Assembly: GCA_944324835.1 (NCBI GenBank)
Contig: CALUXV010000006.1
Span: 1 to 52,637, forward strand
DNA length: 52,637 nucleotides
Direction: 5' to 3'
Source: Candidatus Gastranaerophilales bacterium
GTDB lineage: Bacteria > Cyanobacteriota > Vampirovibrionia > Gastranaerophilales > Gastranaerophilaceae
Position numbers and translations under genes: made by a program. A model generated the notes under the pieces. The model saw nothing but the letters and a program-made list of their open reading frames with translations. It ran no database searches and had not been told where the DNA came from. Below, one piece after another: positions 25,443 through 33,348 of the stretch; position 1 is the first letter of the stretch, and each line of letters opens with the position of its first letter.

Positions 25443-26315
25443 ATGCACTTCAAAATAGATAAAGAAAAATGTATTCATTGCGGTCAGTGTATTAAAGACT
25501 GCATTGCTAATATTATAGAATTTGATGATGAAAAAATTCCATATATAACAAATGAAAATCATTGTCTGAAATGCCAGCATTGTTTAGCAATATGTCCGAC
25601 AGGAGCTTTATCTATTATGAATAAAAAACCGGAAGATTCTGAAGATACAGAAAATCTTCCGAGCGAAGAAAGTGTTCTCAAGCTTATAAAATCAAGAAGA
25701 AGTATAAGGCAATACAGAGCAGAAAATTTGCCGAAAGAAGTTATTGAAAAACTTACGAATATGCTTAAATACCCTCCGACAGGGTGTAATTTCCATAAAC
25801 TTCATTTTTCAATAATTGATGATATTGAAGTTATGGATAAATTTAGAGAAATGACAAACTCTAAAATAAAAAAGATTCTTTCTTCAAATACATTCAATAC
25901 AATTGGTAAAAAATTTGCGAATTACAAAGATGCATTTATGAGAGGAGATGATATTATTTTTAGAAACGCTCCTCACATGATTGTTGTATCTGCGCCAATA
26001 AATGCACCATGTGGAAGTGAAGATGCAATAATAAATCTGAGTTATTTTGAACTTTATGCAAAATCTATGAATGTTGGGACTCTATGGTGCGGGTTTGCAG
26101 AAATTTGTTTAAAGGTATTCCCTGATTTATGCGAATTTTTAGAAATACCTGATGGATACAAGCCAATGTATGTAATGCTTTTTGGTCCAACCGATATTAA
26201 ATATCCGAGATGTACACAACCTGAAGAATATCAAATATCTTATATTAAAGATAAAGATATAAAAATTTCTAACCTAAAAAAAATAAAACGCTATTTCTGG
26301 AATTTTATAAGATAG
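25443..26315 (+). CDS. Ferredoxin-nitroreductase fusion oxidoreductase
   Basis: The 290-residue protein starts with two [4Fe-4S] ferredoxin motifs, C10-x2-C13-x2-C16-x3-C20 and C41-x2-C44-x2-C47-x3-C51-P. An FMN-dependent nitroreductase domain follows (SRRSIRQYRAENLPKEV, NAPHMIVVSAP, GTLWCGFAEI). Such fusions take low-potential electrons from ferredoxin-type partners and pass them to FMN; they are common in anaerobes and the natural substrate is usually unknown. A good AAGGAG precedes the ATG just after the pnp terminator. The presence of this gene fits an anaerobic lifestyle. Confidence 0.93.
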   Translation: MHFKIDKEKCIHCGQCIKDCIANIIEFDDEKIPYITNENHCLKCQHCLAICPTGALSIMNKKPEDSEDTENLPSEESVLKLIKSRRSIRQYRAENLPKEVIEKLTNMLKYPPTGCNFHKLHFSIIDDIEVMDKFREMTNSKIKKILSSNTFNTIGKKFANYKDAFMRGDDIIFRNAPHMIVVSAPINAPCGSEDAIINLSYFELYAKSMNVGTLWCGFAEICLKVFPDLCEFLEIPDGYKPMYVMLFGPTDIKYPRCTQPEEYQISYIKDKDIKISNLKKIKRYFWNFIR

Positions 26316-26368
26316 AGTATTCTTTTTATAATAATCGGGGTGTTTCTTAATAATTGAATTTTGATAAT

Positions 26369-26402
26369 AAAAAGCTGAATATATAATAATATTCAGCTTT
26401 TT
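26369..26402. terminator. Bidirectional terminator
   Basis: A perfect 14-base stem AAAAAGCTGAATAT/ATATTCAGCTTTTT (26369-26382 with 26389-26402) sits between the convergent nitroreductase and the QR-rich secreted protein genes. Confidence 0.85.
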
Positions 26403-26408
26403 AAAGAT

Positions 26409-26717
26409 TTATTTACCTAATAATACATCCAGAGCTTTTTTCTTTTCTTCCATTTTATTTTGGTGAGCTCTCTTTGCAGCTTCTAATTCTTGTTGACGTT
26501 GTTTTTGCATTCTTTGACGTTCTTGTTCTCTTCTTTGTTGTTCCATTTGTCTTTCTTTTTGAGCTTTTTCTGCAGCAGCTCTTTGTTGTTGTAGCTGTTT
26601 TTCTTTTTGAGCAAGCGGTGCAGTCCATTTATTTACCATTTGTTCTGTATAGGTCTGAGCAGCCATTGCACTGCCGGCAAATGATAAAACTAATAATGAA
26701 ACTAAAATTTTTTTCAT
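26409..26717 (-). CDS. Secreted Gln/Arg/Lys-rich helical protein, unknown
   Basis: The 102-residue protein begins with a signal peptide (MKKILVSLLVLSFAGSAMA). The rest is one long predicted helix made almost only of Q, R, K, E and A (repeats such as QQRAAAEKAQKERQMEQQRR). A cleaved product would be a highly charged, extended coiled-coil rod of about 80 residues in the periplasm or outside. AGGAG precedes the ATG. Low complexity prevents a family assignment. It is convergent with the nitroreductase and shares its terminator. Confidence 0.78.
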   Translation of the reverse strand: MKKILVSLLVLSFAGSAMAAQTYTEQMVNKWTAPLAQKEKQLQQQRAAAEKAQKERQMEQQRREQERQRMQKQRQQELEAAKRAHQNKMEEKKKALDVLLGK

Positions 26718-26780
26718 ATTTTTCTCCTATCTTTAAAACATAAATCGAATGTTTTGTATTTTTTTAGTATAATAATAGTT

Positions 26781-27512
26781 ATGAAAAGAGTCAAGTTGTT
26801 AGGTTATGAAATTGATGATTTTGATTTTGCAAGTGCAATTAAATATGCACAGGAATTAATGTCTAACAACAAGGTTAATCAAGTTGTAACAATTAATCCC
26901 GAGATGTTTACAACTGCAGAAAATGATAGAGAGTTTTCTGAGATTTTAAATAACGCAGAGATGGTAATTCCTGACGGTATTGGGGTAAAAATAGGGCTCA
27001 AAATTATGGGAGAAAATGTAGCAAGAATTGCAGGAGTTGATTTTGCCCGTAAAATGATTGAGGTTGCTGCAGAAAGCAACATGCCGGTTGCTCTAATCGG
27101 TGCTAAACCTGAAATTATTGAAAAAGCTGTATCAAACCTAAAATCCGAAGTCGAAAATTTAAATATTGTATATTCTCATGACGGTTATTTTGATAACTGG
27201 GATGAAATTATGGACGAGTTAAAAAACACTTCGCCAAGACTTATTTTAGTAGCATTAGGTTCTCCTAAACAAGAGAAATTTATATATAAAGCGAAACAAT
27301 GTTTAAATCCGGCTTTGATGATTGGGGTTGGCGGAAGTTTTGATGTCTGGTCCGGAGTTGTTCAAAGAGCTCCTGAAATTTATCAAAAATTAGGTTTGGA
27401 ATGGCTTTATAGAACAATAAAACAGCCGGAACGTTTTAAGAGGATATTTCCGGCACTTCCTTTATTTGTGTTAAAAGTTTTGAAATATAGAATTGGAGGT
27501 AAAGAATGCTAA
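26781..27512 (+). CDS. WecG/TagA/CpsF family glycosyltransferase
   Basis: The 243-residue protein shows the whole family pattern: TINPEMFTTAEND, VIPDGIGVKIGLKIMG, VALGSPKQEKFIYKAK, MIGVGGSFDVWSGVVQRAP and LGLEWLYRTIKQPERFKR. These enzymes transfer ManNAc(A) or a related sugar to a lipid-linked acceptor for teichoic acid, enterobacterial common antigen or capsule. The start at 26781 is chosen because TATAAT ends seven bases before it; nine further in-frame codons upstream overlap this promoter. The last seven bases overlap the transketolase gene. Confidence 0.93.
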   Translation: MKRVKLLGYEIDDFDFASAIKYAQELMSNNKVNQVVTINPEMFTTAENDREFSEILNNAEMVIPDGIGVKIGLKIMGENVARIAGVDFARKMIEVAAESNMPVALIGAKPEIIEKAVSNLKSEVENLNIVYSHDGYFDNWDEIMDELKNTSPRLILVALGSPKQEKFIYKAKQCLNPALMIGVGGSFDVWSGVVQRAPEIYQKLGLEWLYRTIKQPERFKRIFPALPLFVLKVLKYRIGGKEC

Positions 27513-28324
27513 ACTCTAATGAAATCCAGGAACTTAAAAATCTTGCAAAAGAATCAAGAATTAATGTTTTAAAAATGGTTCATAATTCAAAATCAGGGCA
27601 TATTGGCGGCGCATTTTCTGCTGCTGATATTTTGACAGTTCTTTACCACAAATGTATGAATATTCCTCTAGATATGAATGATTCACGTGACAGGTTTATT
27701 TTATCAAAAGGTCATGCATCAGCAATTCTGTATTCTGTTCTTTCACAGAAAGGTTTTATTCCTAAAGAAGAACTTATGACATTCAGAAAATTCGGTTCAA
27801 AACTTCAAGGACACCCTTGTAAAAAAATGCTTAAAGGAGTTGAAGTTTCAACCGGTTCTTTAGGACAAGGCCTGTCAATCGGCTGCGGTATGGCTATGGG
27901 ATTGAAACTTAATAATAATCCGGCACATGTATTTGTTTATATGGGTGATGGAGAACTTCAGGAAGGATCTTGCTGGGAAGCTTTTATGCAGGCTCCGCAC
28001 AGAAAACTTAACAATTTAATTGCTATAATCGACAGAAACAGATACCAGATAGACGGCTGCACTGAAGATGTTATGTCTGTTGACCCTCTGGAGGATAAAT
28101 TAAAAGCCTTTAACTGGCAGACGGTTGTAATAGACGGGCATGATATAGAACAAATTTATAATGCAATAGAAAAAGCTAAACAAAATACTTCTGATAGACC
28201 TGTTGCAATTATTGCAAATACAATAAAAGGCAAAGGTGTTTCGTTTATGGAGGACACTGCTGCTTGGCACGGTAAAGCTCCAAATGATGAACAGTTTGAA
28301 AAAGCTCTTGCAGAATTGGGGTAG
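27506..28324 (+). CDS. Transketolase N-terminal (TPP-binding) subunit
   Basis: The 272-residue protein covers only the TPP-binding half of transketolase. It has HNSKSGHIGGAFSAADIL, DRFILSKGHAS, EVSTGSLGQGLSIGCGMA and the TPP motif YMGDGELQEGSCWEAF ending in NRYQIDG. In split transketolases a separate C-terminal (pyrimidine-binding plus C-terminal) subunit is encoded right after. Here the next gene, 124 bases on, is an unrelated metallopeptidase, so the partner is missing locally. GGAGG six bases before the ATG and an overlap with the glycosyltransferase place both in one operon. Confidence 0.93.
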   Translation: MLNSNEIQELKNLAKESRINVLKMVHNSKSGHIGGAFSAADILTVLYHKCMNIPLDMNDSRDRFILSKGHASAILYSVLSQKGFIPKEELMTFRKFGSKLQGHPCKKMLKGVEVSTGSLGQGLSIGCGMAMGLKLNNNPAHVFVYMGDGELQEGSCWEAFMQAPHRKLNNLIAIIDRNRYQIDGCTEDVMSVDPLEDKLKAFNWQTVVIDGHDIEQIYNAIEKAKQNTSDRPVAIIANTIKGKGVSFMEDTAAWHGKAPNDEQFEKALAELG

Positions 28325-28448
28325 AAGATAAATATTCTCTTTAAATTTAGTTGTTTAGTTTTATTCTATATTAATTTTTGTAAAAATAAGCTTTAGCATT
28401 GAAATGAAAAATATACAGTTTATTTTTATTGTATATAGTGAGGTGCTT

Positions 28449-29363
28449 ATGGCTAATTTCGATTCTAATATTGACAGGAATAAAATTAATGATATTTCAA
28501 AAATATTGCATCAATACACTACACAATCGGTTTCTTTAAATGATACTGAAGGATTAATTCGATTCATTGATAATCGAGAAAAAGAAAATGAAAGAGTATT
28601 GGCATTAGCTGTTGATTCCGGCTATAATCCTGATTATGTTAATGAATCTTCGCAGGTAAAAAATGATTATTATCAAGGAGATGAGTATTTTGTTAAATTT
28701 GATGGATTTAATGTTACTATTCGTAATAAAACAAAAAATTATGTAAAAACTTTTAATTTTTCAAATTTATTGGTTGATATGCCTGATAAAGAAAAAATTA
28801 AATTCATGAAGTATATTCAGACTTTGCCGGGTGAAGTGCTAGAAAATATTGCTGTTGAACTGGATAATCTGCAATCATCTGCCGGACAAAATATGCATAC
28901 TCATTCAAATCAAGATTTTGTTGCTGCAGGTTATTATACGCCAAGAGAAGATAAAATTGTTACTAACCCGGATGCTTTAGTTCATGAATTAGGTCATGCA
29001 GTGGATTATCGTGGCAGTAATAATAATCTTAGTACTGTTTCTAATAATAAAGAATTTAAAGCAACATTTCAGCGGGAATTACAAAATTATATAAAAGCAG
29101 GTAATAAACAGTATGATTATAATGATAGAACGACTTGGACGCGTGATAATTATCCAACAGCTAATGAGAGAGAACTTTTTGCAGAATCATATAATTTAAT
29201 GATGACCGGTAAAAGCAGATATAAAAAATTAATATTGACATATTTCCCCGAAACATTTAAACTTGCACAGCAAATTTATCAACAAATTCGAACAGATGAA
29301 GATTTAAATCGTCATTCAACTCCAATGCGGGAAACGTTGAATGTTTTAAAAGAAAATATTTGA
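28449..29363 (+). CDS. Zinc metallopeptidase with HELGH motif (toxin lethal-factor-like), unknown substrate
   Basis: The 304-residue protein has a poorly conserved N-terminal half and a C-terminal gluzincin-type site. It reads H179-E-L-G-H183 (LVHELGHAVDYRGS) with a downstream glutamate E246 in NERELFAESYNLMMTG as likely third zinc ligand. This arrangement resembles the anthrax lethal-factor-like family. No signal peptide is present, so if secreted it would need another route. The ATG at 28449 has GAGGTG just upstream; an earlier in-frame ATG at 28404 lacks a ribosome site. A second HEXXH protein lies at 37669. Low GC and lack of operon partners suggest an accessory gene. Confidence 0.75.
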   Translation: MANFDSNIDRNKINDISKILHQYTTQSVSLNDTEGLIRFIDNREKENERVLALAVDSGYNPDYVNESSQVKNDYYQGDEYFVKFDGFNVTIRNKTKNYVKTFNFSNLLVDMPDKEKIKFMKYIQTLPGEVLENIAVELDNLQSSAGQNMHTHSNQDFVAAGYYTPREDKIVTNPDALVHELGHAVDYRGSNNNLSTVSNNKEFKATFQRELQNYIKAGNKQYDYNDRTTWTRDNYPTANERELFAESYNLMMTGKSRYKKLILTYFPETFKLAQQIYQQIRTDEDLNRHSTPMRETLNVLKENI

Positions 29364-29446
29364 TATACAAATAAATTTATTATTGAAAAATAATTAGTAT
29401 ATTTTGATCCTTTTTTATATAATAAATAAAAAAGGAGTCCTTACTT

Positions 29447-30457
29447 ATGAAAGGTGTTGTTCCTTATAATGGTTTTATAAAAGTGGTTGAAAGACCTATT
29501 CCTGAATTACTATCAGAAAAAGATGCAATAGTTAGAGTTACCCGTTCCGCAATTTGTACAAGCGATTTTCATATAATAAATAATGCTGTTCCGAGATATA
29601 TCCCAAATACAATTTTAGGACATGAATTTACGGGTGAAGTTGTAGAAATTGGCAGTGAGGTCAAAAAACTGAAAATTGGTGACAGAGTGGCTGCTAATTG
29701 TATAACATTTTGCGGGGAATGTTATTTTTGCAAACACGGATATATTAATAATTGTATAAAAGGCGGCTGGGAATTGGGCTGCAGGATAGACGGCGGTCAA
29801 GCCGAATATGTAAGAGTTCCTTATGCTGATATGGGGCTTAATAAAATTCCTGATAATTTGTCTAATGATAATGCTTTATTTGTTGGTGATATTTTATCAA
29901 GCGGATATTTTGCAGCCGAAGGAGTAAAAGCTGATGATGTTGTTGCTGTTATTGGTGCCGGTCCTGTAGGATTATGTGCTATGATGTGTGCAAAATATCT
30001 GGGGGCAAAAAAAATTATTGCAATTGATATTGATGATAATAGATTAGAATATGCAAAACAATTTGCAGATTTTACAATAAATCCAAATATAGCAGATGTT
30101 GAAAACTTTATAGAAAATATAACACAATATGGTGCTGATTACGTAATAGAGGCTGCAGGCGGTGATAATAGCTTTGAACTTGCCTGGAGGATTGCAAGAG
30201 CAAATGCAACAGTATTTATTGTTGCAATGTATGAAAAATCTCAAATATTGCCTCTTGAAAAGATGTACGGAAAAAATCTTACATTCAAAACAGGCGGAGT
30301 TGATGCTGTTTATTGTGATGAACTTTTAAACTTGTTATCGCAGGGGAAAATATCTACTGACTTTTTGATAAGCAAATCTTTCCCATTTGAACAAGTAGAA
30401 GATGCATATAGAGAATTTAGTAAAAAAGAAACTTATAAAGTTGTATTGGAATTTTAA
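29447..30457 (+). CDS. Zinc-dependent alcohol dehydrogenase-like protein (MDR family)
   Basis: The 336-residue protein has the medium-chain dehydrogenase layout. The catalytic zinc region is AICTSDFHII and LGHEFTGEVVEIG. The structural-zinc cysteines are in CGECYFCKHGYINNC, and the Rossmann NAD(P) loop is VIGAGPVGLCAMMCAK. It should oxidise or reduce a small alcohol, polyol or aldehyde; the substrate cannot be read from sequence. AAAGGAGT eight bases before the ATG is a strong ribosome site. It ends four bases into the convergent ogt gene. It differs from the dehydrogenase pair at 39-41 kb. Confidence 0.92.
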   Translation: MKGVVPYNGFIKVVERPIPELLSEKDAIVRVTRSAICTSDFHIINNAVPRYIPNTILGHEFTGEVVEIGSEVKKLKIGDRVAANCITFCGECYFCKHGYINNCIKGGWELGCRIDGGQAEYVRVPYADMGLNKIPDNLSNDNALFVGDILSSGYFAAEGVKADDVVAVIGAGPVGLCAMMCAKYLGAKKIIAIDIDDNRLEYAKQFADFTINPNIADVENFIENITQYGADYVIEAAGGDNSFELAWRIARANATVFIVAMYEKSQILPLEKMYGKNLTFKTGGVDAVYCDELLNLLSQGKISTDFLISKSFPFEQVEDAYREFSKKETYKVVLEF

Positions 30458-30948
30458 AAGTTAATTTCTGCATTTTCATGTTTAAGAAGCCATATTTTAT
30501 TTTTCAAACCGCCTGCATATCCAGTTAAGTTTCCATTTGTACCTATAACTCTATGACATGGAATAATAATTGAAATCGGATTATGCCCGACCGCTCCACC
30601 GACAGCTTGTGGAGACATTGTCGGGCTGATTTGCTCTGCAATTTTTTTATAGGTTGTAGTTTCGCCATAAGGTATTTTGCATAATATTTCCCAAACTTTT
30701 TGTCTGAAATTGCTGCCTTTGGGTGCAAGCGGCAATTCTGAAATTTGCGGCTTTTCACCTTTAAAATAACAATTTAGCCAGTTTTTTGTTTTATTGAATA
30801 TTTCCAAGTTATTATTTTGTTCAAAATAGGTATCAATTGTCGCTTCAAAATATTTTTGACCCAAGAGCCATACTCCGATGAGATTTTTTCCGTCAGAGGC
30901 AAGAGTTAGTTTTCCTATTTGAGAGTTATATTCTGTTTTATATATCAT
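30454..30948 (-). CDS. ogt: Methylated-DNA-protein-cysteine methyltransferase
   Basis: The 164-residue protein carries the active-site motif IIPCHRVIG with acceptor C131, preceded by the helix-turn-helix region (YGETTTYKKIAEQI, AVGGAVGHNP). It is followed by NLTGYAGGLKNKIWLLKHE. It transfers the methyl group from O6-methylguanine in DNA to its own cysteine and is used once. It begins 11 bases after the tolC-type gene, in the same direction, with only a weak ribosome site, so it is probably co-transcribed. No Ada domain is attached. Confidence 0.95.
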   Translation of the reverse strand: MIYKTEYNSQIGKLTLASDGKNLIGVWLLGQKYFEATIDTYFEQNNNLEIFNKTKNWLNCYFKGEKPQISELPLAPKGSNFRQKVWEILCKIPYGETTTYKKIAEQISPTMSPQAVGGAVGHNPISIIIPCHRVIGTNGNLTGYAGGLKNKIWLLKHENAEINF

Positions 30949-30959
30949 ATTATTCTTTT

Positions 30960-32495
30960 CTATAATTTTTCTTTTGGCGGCGGATTTTTTTCTTCTTCTT
31001 CCATATTTTCGCAGTGAATAGCACTTTCAAGTTTATCTAAGATTTCTGAATAATGGTAGTGCAGTGCGTGTTCTGCTTCTGCATGCAGATTATCCATATG
31101 ATAATGCATTGCAATTTCTAAATCTGCAAGTGAAACATTATATTCGTAGAGCATTTTTACATACAAAAGTTTTGCATCGTTATAATTCTTTCGTGCCTGT
31201 TGCAGTGCAATATAGTCTGTTTTCCCTTCTTCATACCGTTTGTTTGCAAGGTTAAAGTCTTCCAGTGCTTCCAGAGCTTGTTCTTTTGCAATATATATTT
31301 GGTCTTCGTTTTTGTCAACGTTTAGAAAACATTTTTTTACTTTAAAATAGAGATTTTGTTTGAATTCGTAAACATCATTTTCGGCAAGGTTGACGTTCGC
31401 CTGAGCTTTATCAATCTCATGTTTTAATTGCTTTAGATTCAAAGATGCAGTCATATCTATGTACATATTAAAATCATGATTAGAATACTCACGTGCGTTT
31501 AGATAATTGTAACCAACATTTCCTGTAATAACCGGATAATATTGTCTTTTTGCGTATATAAGAGCCTGTTTCATTGCATTAACAGTGGTTTCTAAAACCC
31601 ATAAATCCGGACTGTTTCTAAATGCTAAGTCATAAGCTTCTTTAAGGTTAAACGGAAGAATTTTGAGTTGTGATTCTTCATTCATTTCAATCTTTGATTT
31701 TAGTGCAACATTTTTTATATTTTTATCCGGCAAATCTCCTTTAATATAATCAGGTATAAAATTATCATTAAAATTAAAAGTGTATAGTTTTTCGACTTCA
31801 AAATCCGGAGAATATGCGGAATACATAGCATTTGTTAAATCTGCCAATGCAATATCATATTTGTTTTCTGCATCAGATACTCTCATTTCGGCGTCGTGTA
31901 GAAAAACTTTTGCGTCTATATAATCAATTTGGCTTTTTTGACCGCTTTCATATAGTTGTTTTGTTCTTTCAACATTCTTTTTGTTTAATAGTTCATTTGT
32001 TTTTTCTACTTCTAAAATGGCTTTGGTATTTAAAACATTAAAATATTTCATTTTGACGTTGTAGATTGTGTTACAAATACTATCCATAAATTCGTATTCT
32101 GCAGCAAGTTTGTAAAATCTTTCCATCTTAATAAGAGAATTTGTTTTTCCAAAGTCCCAGATTAATTGTTGCAGATAAACGCCGGCAGATGGAAGTTCTC
32201 GAGCGGAAGAAGTATTATCTGAATATTTGTTTGAATTATACTCCTGATAAATACCAACACCTGCACCAAGAGTCGGGAAATAGGCTGACTTAGCTATTCC
32301 AACGTTACTTTTTGCTACTTGCAGATTGTATTCGTACTTTTTGATAATAGGGCTGTTATTTATTGCGATACCGACACAATCGGCAAGCGATAAAATTTCT
32401 CCCTCTTTTATTTTGCCATTTTCTACAGCGAATGCGGGAATAGTATTTGCGGCAATAATGAAAAATAATAAAATAAAGCTTCTTCTTAATTTCAT
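30960..32495 (-). CDS. TolC-type outer-membrane efflux/secretion channel
   Basis: The 511-residue protein has a signal peptide (MKLRRSFILLFFIIAANTIPAFA). Two copies of the OEP repeat follow, each with long helices: SLADCVGIAINNSPIIKKYEYNLQ at the start of the first, and LKEAYDLAFRNSPDLWVLETT in the second. TolC proteins form trimeric channels across the outer membrane for type I secretion or RND/ABC efflux; no inner-membrane partner is adjacent. This implies a double-membrane cell. The tail is His/Glu-rich (AMHYHMDNLHAEAEHALHYH), possibly metal-binding. TATAAT lies seven bases before the second of two adjacent ATGs, which I chose. Confidence 0.92.
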   Translation of the reverse strand: MKLRRSFILLFFIIAANTIPAFAVENGKIKEGEILSLADCVGIAINNSPIIKKYEYNLQVAKSNVGIAKSAYFPTLGAGVGIYQEYNSNKYSDNTSSARELPSAGVYLQQLIWDFGKTNSLIKMERFYKLAAEYEFMDSICNTIYNVKMKYFNVLNTKAILEVEKTNELLNKKNVERTKQLYESGQKSQIDYIDAKVFLHDAEMRVSDAENKYDIALADLTNAMYSAYSPDFEVEKLYTFNFNDNFIPDYIKGDLPDKNIKNVALKSKIEMNEESQLKILPFNLKEAYDLAFRNSPDLWVLETTVNAMKQALIYAKRQYYPVITGNVGYNYLNAREYSNHDFNMYIDMTASLNLKQLKHEIDKAQANVNLAENDVYEFKQNLYFKVKKCFLNVDKNEDQIYIAKEQALEALEDFNLANKRYEEGKTDYIALQQARKNYNDAKLLYVKMLYEYNVSLADLEIAMHYHMDNLHAEAEHALHYHYSEILDKLESAIHCENMEEEEKNPPPKEKL

Positions 32496-32676
32496 CATTT
32501 TTATTATAGCTTAAAAATATTACAAAAATTATTTAAAGTATTTTATTAAAACAAATTAGAAATCAATATAAAAATTGTAATTATTTTCCCCTGAAATTAT
32601 CAGTAAATTAAAACCAGTATCGATAATTTTATCATTTTGACCGTATTATAATATTTTTCTGTGAAGTTAGCTGCAG

Positions 32677-32889
32677 CTATTCGCTGAGATGATGGGTCAA
32701 AATTGGCAGGGAGCCTTCCTGTATTAATTCGTGTATCGCTCTCATATATGTTTCTCGTTGGTCCAGATATTGATTTCCCTGACGATGTGCTATTATATCC
32801 TGTCTGATAGTTATCATCGGATAAATTATTTTGTTCCAGTTCTTCTCCACGTCCTCTTGACTGTTCACTAAGATTTCTTTCCTCGCCAT
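32677..32889 (-). CDS. Small hypothetical protein downstream of the HigA fusion
   Basis: The 70-residue frame begins MARKEILVNSQEDVEKNWNK and ends HELIQEGSLPILTHHLSE. AAAGG about eight bases before the ATG supports translation. Codon use looks like a real gene, whereas the longer overlapping frame 32600-32929 is low-complexity and lacks a ribosome site. It lies 59 bases after the HigA-type gene and could be co-transcribed. I do not recognise a family. The region 32499-32676 beyond it holds a few hairpins but no gene. Confidence 0.5.
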   Translation of the reverse strand: MARKEILVNSQEDVEKNWNKIIYPMITIRQDIIAHRQGNQYLDQRETYMRAIHELIQEGSLPILTHHLSE

Positions 32890-32948
32890 TAACACACCTC
32901 TTTCTTGACTTGTGCAGACATTGTAACATGTTGTATATTATAAAACAT

Positions 32949-33287
32949 TTAAGCTGTCAGAGGTTTAACTTTATTTATTTCATCATGTTTCTTTTCATAA
33001 ACAGTATAAAGATCATAATACACTTGAGCATTCAACCAAAATTCAGGAGTTGTACCAAATAAGCGTGCCAATTTATGAGCCATAACCGGACTTATTCCAC
33101 GTTTCTGGTTATATAATTCACTTATTGTTTTTATTCCAACACCTAAAAGAGAACACAAACGTTCTTGAGTAAGGTTATAAGGTTTTACAAATTCCTCCAG
33201 TAATATTTCTCCCGGATGCGTATATGGTCTGTTCTGTAAACCATTAAAAATATTTTCGGTTTCTTTATCTTTAAAAGATTTAATCAT
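32949..33287 (-). CDS. higA: HigA-type antitoxin carrying a HigB toxin N-terminal remnant
   Basis: The 112-residue protein is a standard HigA antitoxin from about residue 19 on: THPGEILLEEFVKPYNLTQE, the XRE helix-turn-helix (SLLGVGIKTISELYNQKRGI) and LFGTTPEFWLNAQVYYDLY. Its first 18 residues (MIKSFKDKETENIFNGLQ) are not HigA. They match the usual start of the partner toxin HigB (MIKSFK-x-K-x-T-x-x-x-F-x-G). In host-inhibition loci higB precedes higA, so an in-frame deletion appears to have removed most of the toxin and fused the ends. The result is a toxin-less antitoxin or repressor under the original higB promoter. The operator-like repeats upstream are intact. Confidence 0.88.
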   Translation of the reverse strand: MIKSFKDKETENIFNGLQNRPYTHPGEILLEEFVKPYNLTQERLCSLLGVGIKTISELYNQKRGISPVMAHKLARLFGTTPEFWLNAQVYYDLYTVYEKKHDEINKVKPLTA

Positions 33288-33312
33288 ATTATCATATTAT
33301 CACTATATGATA
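33284..33312 (-). promoter_or_regulatory. Operator-like repeats of the higA locus
   Basis: A perfect inverted repeat TATCA-ctata-TGATA (33298-33312) and direct ATCATATT repeats (33284-33291, 33291-33298) cover the promoter and start codon. They are plausible binding sites for the HigA helix-turn-helix. Confidence 0.6.
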
Positions 33313-33348
33313 ATACCGCCAAGTGTACCGATAAATTTATTAAATATC

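Noticed and set aside
32600..32929. 109-codon minus-strand frame overlapping the 70-residue gene
   Set aside because: Low-complexity, Ser/Asn/Arg-rich composition and no Shine-Dalgarno; the frame beginning MARKEIL has a better start and more ordinary amino-acid use.
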